DNA of 64,000 nucleotides from assembly GCA_032207245.1 (NCBI GenBank), contig CM063500.1:79882831-79946830 (forward strand), written 5' to 3'. Below are positions 10,574 through 21,899 of this stretch, one piece after another. The notes beneath the pieces were generated by a model, which made no database searches, was not told the DNA's origin, and was given only the letters and a program-made list of their open reading frames with translations. The stretch is from Pardosa pseudoannulata. Taxonomy: Eukaryota; Arthropoda; Arachnida; Araneae; Lycosidae. Made by a program: the position numbers and the translations under genes. Each line of letters starts with the position of its first letter. Position 1 is the first letter of the stretch.

Positions 10574-11842
10574 TGACTAAATGTTTACAGTTTCAAAAGA
10601 AAATTATAAATTATTTTTACTTTTAGAAGAATTATTAATTTTGAAAAAAAAATTTAAAGAATTAGATTAAAATTTACATTAATAAATAGTAATCAAGAAT
10701 AAGTTATGTAAACATTTATGAACTTTAAAGAAATACGAAAATATTTTAAGCGATCTTACCTAATTAACTACAGATAGATAATTAAAATATTAAAAGAAAG
10801 TTTCATGCAATGTAAATTCAAGAATTCAATCTTCTCATTTAATTTTAAACTTAAGATTCTTTATTTTGTTGCCATTATTATGATCTATTTAAGTAAACTA
10901 AACTACTTTTTTGAAGCTGAAACAAATCTTTACTATAACTGGAATGGTTAAAATATTGAAATATTTTGACCAGATTTGTAAATCTATGATATTTGAAATT
11001 ATCATAATATTTTTGCTGATTATTTTTATGACTTAGATCTCTAAAAGAATAGCTATAAGTCTGAGAGGAAATTACAGATTTTCATTGGCTAAAAGACATA
11101 TGAGGCTTATCAGGTTACATCACACCATTAGAACAATCGTCACTAAATCATTGCAAAATTCTAAATAATACATCATTAATTTAAGCGAAATTCTAACTTT
11201 CGAAGGAACAGGCTTTAGAAATAAAGTAGAACAATATAGTTTTTCGTCCCAATTATTACCAATACTAAATTAAGACATGAATAAGGGTCAGCTAATGCAG
11301 GTTTAGAGATACGGCATCCTAGTAATACCTCCTGTTTCAGATTATACTGGAAAGTATAACCTATATTTAGAGCTCTTTTCAAAGATGAAAGCCAAGGGTA
11401 AAACCTCTATTGTCCATTCCTATTTAACATTAATAGTACCGGAGTAATCGTCTTAGTGTAATCTGGAGTAATCTTCTTGGAAGTTAGAAGCAGGACCAAA
11501 GCATCCATAATTGCTTCTTGAGTACCTTAGATCTCTGATTGATCATAATGGTTCCAGGCGTATTGTGGTTTGCCTTAAGTGTTTCATTAAGCCTATTAAT
11601 CAGAGAATATGTTTTAATGCTGCGGGCTCACAGGGCCGGATCTCATGGCAAATCTATTGCTGGTTCTAGATTTATTCAGGGTGGACAGTGTCATGAACCG
11701 GATATAACTCTGCTATTCTTTAAGGATGAGTAACAACATAACAGAACACTAGAAAGTACATTTTAGAAATAACTGGAATGAGATATTTTTTCACGTCTAA
11801 TATCATCTAGTAGAAAGAATTAAACTTAAATATAGTAAGAGT
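10574..11842. other. No gene recognised; less AT-rich part near the end
   Basis: 10574-11280 is AT-rich and featureless. 11290-11740 is richer in G+C and holds a 64-residue open frame (11539-11733) that begins at TTG and has no domain I recognise. It may be a decayed mobile element, but no ends are visible. Confidence 0.4.
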
Positions 11843-12217
11843 CGGTCTCACCAAAGTCTTTTGGGCTAGTCTTACCAATGTCGTTTAACGGCTAACCGCC
11901 ATTAACCCATGGCGCCAACCAATGTCAGGACGCAATTCTTAGTTTAAACAAAGATTAATTGCGGTTAGTCGTTAAACGAAGTTCGTGAGACCGGCTCTTA
12001 ACGGCTAACAGTGTTTATCTCTGTTTAAACGGAGAACTGCGTCCCACCATTGGTTGGCTCTATGAGTCGTGGTTAGTTGTTAAACGACTTTTGTGAGACT
12101 GGCCCTCAAGGGCTAACCGCGATTAATCTCTGTTTAAACTTACAATTGTGTCTTACCATTGGTTGGCTCTATGGGTTAATCGTGGTTAGACGTTAAACGA
12201 CTTTCGTGAGACCGACT
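11843..12217. mobile_element. Tandem cluster of three MITE B copies
   Basis: Three back-to-back copies of family B are recognisable by 'gtttaacggctaaccg' arms and 'ccattggttggctcta' centres, with ends near 12000, 12115 and 12217. A partial extra left arm at 11843-11866 suggests another insertion or template slippage. The tandem arrangement is unusual for a family that otherwise appears singly. Confidence 0.8.
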
Positions 12218-12595
12218 AATTTATAAAATCAAACCCAATATAGAAGAAAGCAAATCATATTGAAATTAGAAACAAACAGCTCTTTCGTAATAGGTATAAC
12301 TGAGTTCATTCATCAGTGGGAAAACAATTAGAGCTTTATGTCGTGGGCTGCTACTCAAGAAATTTTGAATCTTTTGAAAGAAAAAAGCGATGAAGCCATA
12401 TTCAAGTTCCGTTTAATGCAATTGTTTTTTCCCCCAAGAGAACAAAAGTTTTTTTTACCACCACTGTTCGAGTTTCATCAATTGCTATGCCTCTAAGACT
12501 ATTATTTCATTTATAGCATGTTAAATAACTTTGTTAAATTATTTATTTATAGATGCTTCATAATGGATAAAATCTATTCACTAAGAGTCTAAAAC

Positions 12596-12596
<1 letters not shown>
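12218..12596. other. No gene seen
   Basis: AT-rich unique sequence, nothing recognised. Confidence 0.5.
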
Positions 12597-12655
<59 letters not shown>

Positions 12656-12724
12656 GTATATATATATATATAGTATATATGTATGCATATATGTATATAT
12701 ATAGTATATATGTATGTATATATG

Positions 12725-12771
<47 letters not shown>

Positions 12772-12784
12772 TTATATATATATA

Positions 12785-12847
<63 letters not shown>

Positions 12848-12866
12848 GTGTGTGTGTGTGTGTGTA
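12597..12866. repeat. (TA)n / (TATG)n / (TG)n compound microsatellite
   Basis: About 270 bp of TA repeats with interspersed TATG and TATT, ending in a pure TG tract at 12848-12866. The open frames over it (repeating Tyr-Ile) are artefacts. Confidence 0.98.
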
Positions 12867-14096
12867 GTAAGACGGGCTTCACGATGGTCCATAAAATGAC
12901 ACTGTTTTAGTTAAAGACCTTTATTTACAGAAGCTTGAAGGAGGGTTTCCAAGGGCCAGCTAGCATGAAGTTATAAGTAAAAACCCCTTAACAACTTTGT
13001 CAACATCTCAGTGAAAACCTGTGGAAAAATCTCTAGGAAAATCTGCCTCCGGTAGCATGCATCTTCTTTTTGTTTGGAATTTTCCTAAATTGTCCGCTAG
13101 GGTGATGTAAAGTTATAATTGGTTAAACCCCCTTCTCCTAGGGCGTAAACTGTAGCCTCAGAGGTTAATTTAGGATAGAGGTTAAGAAGGGGAAAACAAA
13201 AGGAAGCATTAATTTTTGTCCTTGACTTAAGATCTGAAAACCCCTGAGAATTTTCTCGGTCTGTCTTAAGGGTTTTTTTTTACAAAATGCCTACATTAGT
13301 TTTCCGATCTAGTTTACTTTTCCTTACATATATATGAACAGAAATAGATCCAGAAAACTTGAAAGGTTCACTTCCAAACTGTCATGTAAATATATTGTAA
13401 TGAAATTACCTTAAAAACAAATTTAATATCCTAGTCCTAAATAGTGTAAGATTTTGGGCTCGAAACGATGTTAAATAAAACTGCAAAGTAGATGTATGAT
13501 TTGTAATTTTATTTATTTTATACACTTGTAATTTGACTGAAGTAACTGAAGTGAAGTGAATAAAATACTTTATGAGCATGCGCAAAATCTACAAAAGAAC
13601 AATAAAATATTTTTCTTTCACAAGAGAAACTTCCTTTTGCTGTTCCTGTCTGCTATCTTTCGTTGCTGTGCATTTTTTAGGCAGTGGGTATTTCGGTAAG
13701 ACTAATTTTGTTCGTTATTGCTTAAAGAAAGATGCACATTTTCAATACTTTAAATCAATATTACAGTGAATCAACAAAATTGCTATAGAAGGCTATATCG
13801 CTACGTCGAGTAACTATATAATTTCTAACTAAAGTTCTCTAATTATGGCTAAGTTATTTTACTGTCACATTATTAAGAGATAAAACAACAAATACCTAAA
13901 TATTGTCAACATATAGAAAGAGTAAAAAGTTTCAGACGTGCAACATAAATCATATTCCTTGAACACTTATATTTTGAAATAATTTGATTACTTCTGTTTT
14001 CTTATTCTTTTTTCCCTTTTAAAGCTTTAAAGCAATTAACAAAGTATGGATTGTGTAAAGCACAAAATAGATCGTAACTTGATAATGAATGGTTTG
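12867..14096. other. No gene recognised; 12870-13290 possible old mobile element
   Basis: 12870-13290 is more GC-rich than its surroundings and contains 'cctctattta'-like and 'aagggtttttttt' tracts, but I find neither ends nor coding sequence. 13290-14096 is AT-rich and featureless. Confidence 0.35.
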
Positions 14097-14266
14097 GTTT
14101 GGAGTGCTACGGTCTACTTTTTGCTACACGAGGGCTAATGAGACCGGGACCTACAGCTTAAAGCCGATTCTAAACGGCTACGAACATCCATGCCACAGTG
14201 GGATTCGAACCCACGAACTCCGGTTCCGAAGGCCAGCACCCTAACCAATCGGCCATCGTTCGGCAT
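14097..14266 (-). repeat. SINE1 (tRNA-derived), best copy
   Basis: On the minus strand: 'gccgaacgatggccgattgg', 'ttagggtgctggcc', then the T-arm 'gtgggttcgaatcccac' with a canonical B box. The SINE body follows and ends 'gtagcactccaaaccaaacc' at 14097. The tRNA-like head is about 75 nt. The copy at 4797 differs at several bases. A 61-residue open frame over it is chance. Confidence 0.85.
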
Positions 14267-14269
14267 CCT

Positions 14270-15425
14270 GAATGGTTTGAAAAATATTCGTAGAGGCACA
14301 ATAAGCTGAAATGCTTCCACAGACTATCGATAAAGAATGCAAGAGTTCTGAATGGTTACCAATTTCTTCAGCATGGTTTTTTTATTTTATGAACGATATT
14401 GGACTAATCTTCGTACCTAACTTCTTCATAAACTATAATTTCATCATCCTCTATTAAAATTTCTTCTACGCTTTACTTTCCCAGTATTTGAGATCTGCAA
14501 ATTGTTGGAGAGGCGTAGAAAATAAATATAATCATTCTTAGGAAAACTGTGTTTTTAGATGTTTATTGCTTTAAAGAGTAGCTTCAAATTCGGGAAACAT
14601 TATATTTATATTGTATGGTAATTAACACGAGCATCAAAATATTATTATAAAGGAACTTATCGTTATATCGGATATTGTCGCGATATTTTACTGTATACTG
14701 TAAAGAACCACAGACTTTCTTATCAAAGAGGATTACTGTTGCGGAAAACAATAAATAATCGGTAATAGGCTATATAACTAGTCAGGATATTTCTAAATAT
14801 CTATTACAAAGTGTGTTATTGCAAAACTGGCAAAATGCTGATAACAAAATCCATTCTAATCTTGTGTGAGATAAAGTATTTGTATAGTGTATAATAATTT
14901 GCTGTTTGAAAATAAACTTTGAAACCAATACCTTTTAGGGTATATTTCAGTTTTAATACCGGCTTTGAATTTCTTATGTTTTGACTTAACTAAGCTATAT
15001 TGTAACAGAATTTTGTGTAGACCCTTTTTTGTAAACGTAACCGAATTGCTTATTTTTTGGAAATGTGTCTAGGTCTAAAATTTGCTTTGTTTCCAATAAA
15101 TGATCAATAGGATAAGTTCAGGAAGAAATATCAATTTTAGCATGTTACATAATACCTACATTTAATTAGACTCTGTAATTGTATTTAACGATGGGTGCAT
15201 GGAATCATCATTTATGAGGCCTTAATCTTCTAACTTCTTTGTCCTACTATAATGAAATTTATTTAATTATAAATGTTAATATTTAAGCTGATTATTCACA
15301 CTACAATTCGTAACTAAATTACCGATCCCCCCCCTCAAAGCACTCAACCCATACAAAACCAAACTAACACTCTCGCTTCTTTTTTTTTTCTTTGCAACTA
15401 ATTTCTTAGATGCATCTGTTTCATT
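14270..15425. other. No gene seen
   Basis: AT-rich sequence without a supported feature. Confidence 0.5.
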
Positions 15426-15429
15426 TCCT

Positions 15430-15625
15430 TCTGCGTCCAATCTAAAAGTATATTAGTCTGAGCAGCATTTTTCTAGTGTTTAGTTCATTCTTGGGTTCGA
15501 ATTCATTGCTGTTAGTCAGTAGATGTTCATAGACGTTCGGAATTGACTTGAAGCAGTAGGTCTTAATCTCATTAGCCATCGTTTAGGAAAATAGACTGTT
15601 GCGCTACAAACCAATCAACTCAACA
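15430..15625 (+). repeat. SINE1, decayed copy
   Basis: Contains 'tgggttcgaattcattgctg' (B box), 'gtagatgttcatagacgttc', 'ttgaagcagtaggtctt', 'aatctcattagcc' and 'gttgcgctacaaacc', in the order of SINE1 on the plus strand. Confidence 0.7.
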
Positions 15626-16909
15626 TGTTTAGTTGGCAAGTGATAATCGTAATATCCTCGAATATAAAATACTGTAGAATTTCCTTGACACAGGATTATG
15701 AAAGCTGTGTTTACATGGATTTCGATCTAATCTTAAGAGTACTCATGTTCTCAGTTCTGCTGCAAACTTTACACTTAATTTTGTCTTTGATGAACTAATA
15801 ATGGTCCGAGAGTTTCAGTATAGCCGTCGAGACTGAACAGTGGTTTACACTATTCTGGTGCCAATGAAATTCTGTAGGAGATTGAATAGTCGATGTTACT
15901 CTAATAATAGCGGTTGAAAGTTTTCGGTAATATTTTCCAATTGTACTAAATTTTACTATTAGTTTTATTTTGGAACTATGTTTTCACTTTTTATTAAGTA
16001 TCTTTCATACTTACTTTTTCGAACACTTAAACATGTTCGGTAAAGCAAGTATGAAAGATGTTATACATAGAAACGAATCGAAATTTTTTTGTATATGACT
16101 AAGATCATTAACACCTAAAATTGTAGAAAAGGCAACCAACTCGCAAAAACACTCTAGACAATTTGCATTTCTTTCAGTGTACGAATTCATTTTGCGTGTT
16201 CGCTAATCTCCTCAAAATTATCACCTGTTAATTCCCCTTTATTAAAAATTTCATTATTTTTTTAATCTTATTTAACAAGACGTCTTAAAAGTAATCCTAT
16301 GGTAAATGAATCTTGATCATTAAATATTAGTAATTCTACAAAAATAGCTATGCTTTATCACAATACTTGTACTTTGTACACTGTATACATGTTTATGGTT
16401 ACATTTACAGGGGATACTCTTACAGTATCCTTTCTGTTTAATTTGGGATTTTAAGTGTGAAAATGATTAGAAAAGGTTTTAAGGAGGATTTGAATATAAA
16501 ATATTTACGAAATAGTTAAAAATATTTGTTCTGAAAGTACTATTTTTTTAATTGAATTTTCTTAAAGCTATAAATTTGAGTCTGGTTCATATGACTCGTC
16601 AGTTATGGTTTAATACTACTTCTTAAAACATGCAGTACTTGTTTAATATGCAGGAGAAATTAAATTTTTTGACTCCCGCTGGAATTTCAGGATAGTTTTA
16701 TATAATAAAAAAATAACCAAGTTTAGATCTTTGAAAAGAGGTTTTTATAACGGATCATTTAAACACAATAGTCCTTTTCAATACAAACTAGTATTTAATG
16801 CTTATAAAATATCTCTGGTTAAAATTTTGCATTGATGGTGAATGTTGAAAATATTTTCGAGTTTTTAAATCATTAAATTTAGAAAGATAATTCAAAGTTT
16901 TCTTAGCTA
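15626..16909. other. No gene seen
   Basis: AT-rich. An inverted pair occurs at about 16005-16065 ('ctttcatacttactttttcg' against 'aagtatgaaag'). Nothing else. Confidence 0.45.
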
Positions 16910-17127
16910 CGTCGAAACTACAGTCATATGTTGGACAGCGGGGATTTTAATATTGACAGCGATTATTCTACGGTTTATATGAATGATGTCCAAAATTTAG
17001 TGAATCTATTGCAGCGAATTGTGTGGTTATGTATAAAAACAAACGATTGAACTTCTTAATTTTCAGATATATAACTTAAACGCTAGATATTTATTAGTCT
17101 GTGAAATAGACTCCTAGACTAAATTTT

Positions 17128-17694
17128 TTAGCGAGAAAAAAAAATGGCAATTAATTTGGAATCAACAAATTAACAATAAACTTTATGAAGTGAAACCTGA
17201 ATTGTCACTCTGGCCTTCTCTACCCTCCAGGAAGCATGACGTCATTCTTGCTCGTCTTCGTATAGGGCATACTCGCTTTACCCATCTTCACCTATTGCTC
17301 GGAGAACCTGCCCCTGTTTGCAAACTTTGTAAAATACCTGTGTCTGTAAAACACATTCTAACAGAATGTCCAAGTTTTTACTGCCATCGTGTTTATCATT
17401 TTAAAACTCGTTCCATATCCTTAAGTTCATTGCTCCATGATCCACCTCATTTGAATCTTATTAAATTTTTAAAAGATACTGGTTTTTATGCATACATTTA
17501 AGGTCATTAACTCATCGCTTTTATTTATACACTGTCGTTGCATATTTTTATATTTACTCTTATCTGTTGACATTCTTTTAGCCCTGCTGTTTTAACTTGT
17601 TGATCTTTGTAATCGTTTATATCTTAACTATTTGTTTGGTACAATGTCCCAAGAGGATTCAGTGCCAATAAGCACTATAAAGCCAACCAACCAA
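17128..17694 (+). mobile_element. 5'-truncated Jockey-like LINE with 15-bp target duplication
   Basis: The insert is flanked by the exact duplication 'cctagactaaatttt' (17113-17127 and 17695-17709) within repeat R. It carries the end of the second open reading frame, a short 3'UTR, and the 3' end 'gccaataagcactataaag' followed by a (CAAC)n tail. The perfect duplication shows a fairly recent retrotransposition with severe 5' truncation. Confidence 0.9.
17143..17501 (+). pseudogene. C-terminal end of Jockey-type LINE ORF2
   Basis: In frame from about 17143 the protein reads 'KWQLIWNQQINNKLYEVKPE', then 'LARLRIGHTRFTHLHLL', 'APVCKLCKIPVSVKHILTEC' and 'HLNLIKFLKDTGFY'. The RLRIGHTxxTHxHLL and CxxCxxxxxxxHILxEC patterns are the conserved tail after the RNase H region of Jockey-clade polyproteins. 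The endonuclease and reverse-transcriptase domains are missing through 5' truncation. It is intact to its stop codon but non-functional alone. Confidence 0.85.
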
Positions 17695-18010
17695 CCTAGA
17701 CTAAATTTTATCAGTCATTAACAATAAATTCTTATGAAAAGAAATTAATGCCTGTGATAAAATTTTCACTGCAACAAAAAATAATCGATTACTAAATTCA
17801 AATTATCACATATGTACTAAATCTATTGTATTAAGCCAAATATGAAAGAAAACTTACGTAATATCTAAATTCAATGATAAAAACTATGGAAATATGCATA
17901 AAACGAACGTTTTAAAGGAGATTGTATTTTTCGCTGTGATATGAAGCATGTTTATACCAAACTTTTTTAGAATAGGATGGATAGTTTAGAAGATAATTAC
18001 TTCGCAAGAG

Positions 18011-18469
18011 AAAATCTGCTCCGTATCCACTGTTCATACCTCAACTGGAAACAAAAACAACTGGAAGTTCAGTTCATAATAATCAGTTCCAATCCTCTAT
18101 TCATCTAGTGGCCACCTAGCCTATTCATGTTAGTACAACCTGATGATATAATTGTGATATGAAGCATAACTTTTGGATAAGAATCTTCAAATTTATGTTC
18201 TTTAGAAAAACCCCCTAATTTCCTTCCCTTCTGAAATTTGGTTTAAAATTCTAAAGCTGAGATCTATGTACATATGCATGTGTGTGCTTAACGTTTCATT
18301 ACAATTAACATTCGAAATTTTATAACTCCATGAATAGAACCATAATAGTTCTGATTATGTTGCATAAGTAGTATATGTATTATTATAAGAGTCTAAAGCA
18401 CCATTTATTGTACCATGTACTGCACTGTTAAGGAAGAATGCATGGTAGCTTAATTATTGTTTCTGATGC
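18011..18469. other. No gene seen
   Basis: Contains a short R-like echo ('ttgtgatatgaagcataa' at about 18150) and otherwise unique AT-rich sequence. Confidence 0.4.
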
Positions 18470-18780
18470 CACTTGGACAAACCAAGAACGATTGAACTGA
18501 TACGCCTTTCGTTTTAATGAGCACCGTTAAGGTGAAAGACCAACTTTGTTAGAGTGGGTCCTCGTAATTTTGAAGCTGGGATCAATTATATAATCCGTAG
18601 ACTTGGTCTGCCCCCCCCAGAGGTATTGATTGAGAACTTGAAGGACATTGAGACCAAGAGCCTATTTTACTTGGCCCGGTCACACGGCAAACACGGCGAA
18701 TCATAGGGTGGCTAGGGTTTCGAACTTGCAACCTCTCAGTTACGAGGCTGTTACCTTTGCTGAGTGAGCTACCGAGGCTT
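18470..18780 (-). repeat. SINE2 (tRNA-Thr-like head)
   Basis: On the minus strand the head reads 'ggtagctcactcagcaaagg', then an anticodon loop 'ctcgtaa' (CGT in anticodon position, threonine-like), then 'gttgcaagttcgaaaccct', a B box. The body carries the SINE2 signature 'agaacttgaaggacattg' and ends 'ttgtccaagtggcatcag' at 18470. About 310 bp. Confidence 0.8.
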
Positions 18781-18825
18781 ATCTTAATTGCACTTCATCG
18801 CAAAGTATGGTTGGGTTCATTCACT

Positions 18826-19679
18826 TTAACCCATATTGGACCGCTGTCCTATAAATAGGACAGCAAATAAAATTCCATTTAATAATAAATTTATAAATAT
18901 TTTCTGAGTGGAATTTATTTTAACACCTTTAAAATAGACACACTTTAGCAAAGTAACAACACCAAAAAAAAAACTGAGAAACCAAATTACATTGTAATGT
19001 AAAATTTGTTTTCCGCAAACCCTTAAAGTTTGTCATTTTTTAATCTTTAATTTTCTATTTATTATTTTTTTTCAAACACTGTGAAGGTTACTTTTAGTTT
19101 AAAAACAGAGCTAATAATGTAGCTGAAAGTTTTTGTTCAAAAATGTATCTTACATGTGTATTTTGTAAGTATAAGAAAGGAGTCTTAAAATTAGGACGAC
19201 AGTCAAATTCCAGCTATTTCAATATCAATATTGCATTCATAGCACACATTATTTTCTTATCTTTCAATGAAAACCAGTTCAAAGACCTGTTTACACACCT
19301 GGACAACAAGGGGTAAATAGATGTCTATTCTATTCAAGAAATCTGGAGGTTTCAAAATATTCTATTATCCCTTACCAAAGATGCCAGTTCAAGAACTGCA
19401 AGAGAAAACCAACAACAGTGTGCTTAAAATGTAATGTTGGACTTTGTTTTGACTGTTTCTCCAAATTTCACCTATGAATCAGCCTAATGTAATGTAAGTG
19501 ATATTTGTTAAATTTTAGTAGTGCATTGGACCGTTGTCCTATTTATAAAACAGCTAATTACTTAAATTAAAAAAATTTTCAAAATTTTGGTTTTATATGC
19601 TTAGTTACACCATATTAATACGGGTGAAGTTTTAATAACTCACAGAAATATTTAGTTGGTGTGGTACAATATGGGTTAA
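18826..19679 (+). mobile_element. piggyBac-type element, TIR CCCATATTG, plus copy
   Basis: An 854-bp element between TTAA at 18826-18829 and 19676-19679, with termini CCCATATTGGACC and, reversed, CCCATATTGTACC. Both ends carry a subterminal short palindrome 'gtcctat(a)aataggac'-like word next to 'ggaccg'. The right half retains the transposase 3' end. An inverted, similarly sized copy lies at 51455-52298. Confidence 0.9.
19358..19477 (+). pseudogene. Cysteine-rich C-terminal domain of a piggyBac transposase
   Basis: The frame ends 'CQFKNCKRKPTTVCLKC' and 'NVGLCFDCFSKFHL', then stop. The CxxxxC...CxxC...LCxxCFxxFH pattern is the C-terminal zinc-binding domain of piggyBac transposases. The frame stays open from about 19358. 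The upstream catalytic part is deleted or frameshifted. The same domain is kept in the partner at 51663-51758, where the last His is Cys. Confidence 0.85.
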
Positions 19680-19689
19680 TACATTAAGA

Positions 19690-19815
19690 GAATTTTGAAT
19701 TTTGCTAGCCCTAACTCATCAAAAATCCAATATGATGCCTGTATCCATTCCAGGTCCAACCGCTTCATAAATTCGAGGACAGACGGAGAGATAACTTAGG
19801 CTATTATTATATATG
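19690..19815 (+). repeat. 3' end fragment of repeat R, abutting exon B
   Basis: Reads 'tttgctagccctaactcatc', 'gcctgtatccattccaggtc' and 'gataacttaggctattatta', the 3' end of R. It stops about 20 bp before the acceptor of exon B. Confidence 0.75.
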
Positions 19816-19836
19816 GCATTTTTTCTTTTTATTTAG

Positions 19837-20087
19837 GTACAAAAGAAAAGATGCCGAGCACAAGTGTTAACTGGGTCGATCTAACTGCTTCCTTCATCGT
19901 CCTGTTGATGAGTTTTGGAGTGAGTTATTTTGATGCATCTTACACCGAAGGAGATTTTCCACTGCGGTATCTGGTATACCGGACAATAACGCTTATTCTT
20001 CCAATACTGAGTTTGGGTTTGGCTTTTTCTGCCACCGTCTATAATCAAGATCTAATTATAAGTATGTCGCGCTTGGAAGAATTGACG
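19837..20087 (+). CDS. Gene B: exon encoding a two-pass membrane protein
   Basis: The acceptor 'ttttctttttatttag' ends at 19836. After 14 nt an ATG at 19851 (context 'gaaaagATG', A at -3) opens 79 codons, which end in phase 0 at a good donor, 'gacg|gtaaga' (20087/20088). Predicted membrane segments are residues 11-30 and 39-63, with an acidic linker 'YTEGDFP'. 'MSRLEELT' follows just before the donor. The gene must continue in a downstream exon that I could not find. There is no stop between acceptor and ATG, so this may be an internal exon. It lies on the opposite strand from the other hairpin exons, and its sequence is not clearly related to them. The acceptor sits directly against a repeat R fragment. 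Confidence 0.55.
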
Positions 20088-20117
20088 GTAAGAATAAATC
20101 TTTTAGTATTTTACTAA

Positions 20118-20394
20118 ACTGTAAATAACTGCTGTAAAACTGTTTACTAAACTGTAAATAAAAGTTGAGAAAAATATTTTGGTTAAAAAAAAACGGTATC
20201 TAATTTTGAGTAACTTTCTCTTAGGGTACTGGGTGAGTTTTATGGCAAAGCACCTCTTTCATTCTTGAACACAATTATAACGTTAGATAAAAATAAAAAT
20301 TTGGTCTGGATCACCAAAGATTTGAAAATCTTAAAGTTTTATCTTAAGTTTTTTAAGAATTTCAAATTAAAACGACAATAGCCAAAATGGCGTT
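20118..20394. other. No gene seen; probable intron of gene B
   Basis: AT-rich sequence after the donor at 20088. No further exon found. Confidence 0.4.
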
Positions 20395-21207
20395 GGCAAA
20401 GAATTTAAGAGAATTACCTAGCAACAAAAATTATAGATGGTTAAATTGAAAGTTATAACTAATCTTGTACCTAATCTATTTAAGCCAAATATAAAATTAT
20501 TTACGTGTTATCTTAGTTCAGTGATAAAACTTATGAAAATAATGCAGACGATATTTAAATAATTTAAAATAAAAATGATTAAATGAGATGGAATCGCGAA
20601 TAATGCTCGAAAAAGTTATTAAGATTTTCATTATGTGATAAATTTATTCACCTGCTCTTAACCGGAGAAAATAGGGCTTGAAAATAGGGCATTAAACACT
20701 CTAAAGGAAGGAAGGGGTGGGTTTTCGAACGTTTTAACCCCTTAACGCATTTACCCGTGTCTGACACGGGCGAAATTCAAATTAAGCATGTAATAAAATC
20801 GTTTACACTTTGTTTGTATAACAATTTTTTTATATACTTTTTACACTTTCCAAGCTCCCTAGTCACCCCCAAAACTGAAATTGCAAAAAATAACTTACAT
20901 TGTACCTATATATCCCTTTTCTGTGAAGAAAATATGTCATATTTTATAATTTTTTCTAAACTAAACTCGTGCTTTAAGGGGTTAAAGACGGTAGTATTTT
21001 TAACTGATATGAAGCATATTTATACAAATTTGTTTTAGAATCAGATGGCTAGTTTAGGAGAAGATAAACTTTACTCGCTTTGAATTTTGCTAACCCTAAG
21101 TCATCAAGAATCAAATATGGATGTCTTTATCCATTCCAGGTCTAATAAATTAAGGCTTCATAAAGTAGAGAATAAACGGACAGATAATTTAGGATATTAT
21201 ATAGGGG
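20395..21207 (+). repeat. Repeat R, copy 2, with a nested TTAA element
   Basis: Shares 'cctaatctatttaagccaaa', 'cacctgctcttaaccgg', 'gaagcatatttatacaaatt' and 'gacagataatttagga' with other R copies. The break at 'cgaacgttttaa' / 'ttaaagacgg' is exactly where the TTAA element sits. The copy at 26800 reads 'cgaacgtattaaagac' there. Confidence 0.8.
20734..20985. mobile_element. TTAA-flanked MITE, TIR CCCCTTAA, with palindrome
   Basis: A 252-bp element between TTAA at 20734-20737 and 20982-20985. The left end CCCCTTAACGCA pairs with the right end CCCCTTAAAGCA (reversed). Next to the left end lies the palindrome 'cccgtgtctgacacggg'. The uninterrupted target is known from the other R copies, so the insertion site is certain. 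No coding sequence. Confidence 0.85.
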
Positions 21208-21899
21208 ATTTTGAATACGCGAAGTAAAGATTGAAGTCGTCAAATACTCTATGGATAGTCTTGAAAATAACGTAACTATTCTAAAGAAACTTTATGCAAT
21301 TAAGGTCACAATTTTTTTTACCTCTTTAGAATTGTTTGCACTTTAATCACCCTTTCTGTGGGTTAACTTTCAATTATGAATAACTTTTATTTCGGATGCT
21401 ATTAATATTGAAGTTCATAGTATTTAGTTCACTTAGCTAAGACTTACGCGACAGGGTTCATGTGTTCTGTAAAAGTAATAATTTTCCTATGAGTATACGA
21501 GAATTTAGAAGCGAGACCATTTTCAGGTTTCAGAATTTAATTGAGAAGGAAGAATATTTTCAATGTCAATTTTTATGCTTTCATGTAGGATCTTGATGAG
21601 GGGTCAGGAAATTGCTTATAAAGCAAATGGTTAGCTGCATAAAATATTTTGCTTATTAAAGTGATGTTGTACTGCCTATTCTATAAACTTCGAGTAGTGG
21701 TCTTCAAGATAAGTTCCACTGAACCCTATTAGCATCAGGTGGTTTTAAATAATGTAAACATGGACTTTAACGTAGTTCCTAAACTTTTTATCCCCACAAG
21801 ACCCACTCTCATGGTCCTAAATTTCCTCTGAACCCATAAAATAATTAAACTATATATAATTAAAATTTTAACTTTCATATTTTTAGTAGTAACGGAAAG
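21208..21899. other. No gene seen
   Basis: AT-rich sequence. Nothing recognised. Confidence 0.5.

Larger units (their letters stand above)
16910..18010 (+). repeat. Repeat R, copy 1, split by a LINE
   Basis: Shares the R series 'ttcttaattttcagatatat', 'gctagatatttattagt', 'gaaatagactcctagact', 'aataatcgat' and 'gatatgaagcatgttta' with the copies at 20395, 26800 and 35090. It is interrupted by the LINE fragment at 17128-17694 and continues on the other side. Confidence 0.75.

Noticed and set aside
11539..11733. 64-residue frame with a hydrophobic start (VPGVLWFALSVSLSLL)
   Set aside because: Looks like a membrane segment but begins at TTG, has no acceptor upstream, and the rest has no second helix or family resemblance. 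Possibly an old mobile element.
12643..12910. Frames of repeating Tyr-Ile
   Set aside because: Translation of the TA microsatellite.
14135..14320. 61-residue frame and possible tRNA gene
   Set aside because: The region is SINE1; the anticodon stem is mispaired and the body continues past the tRNA-like part.
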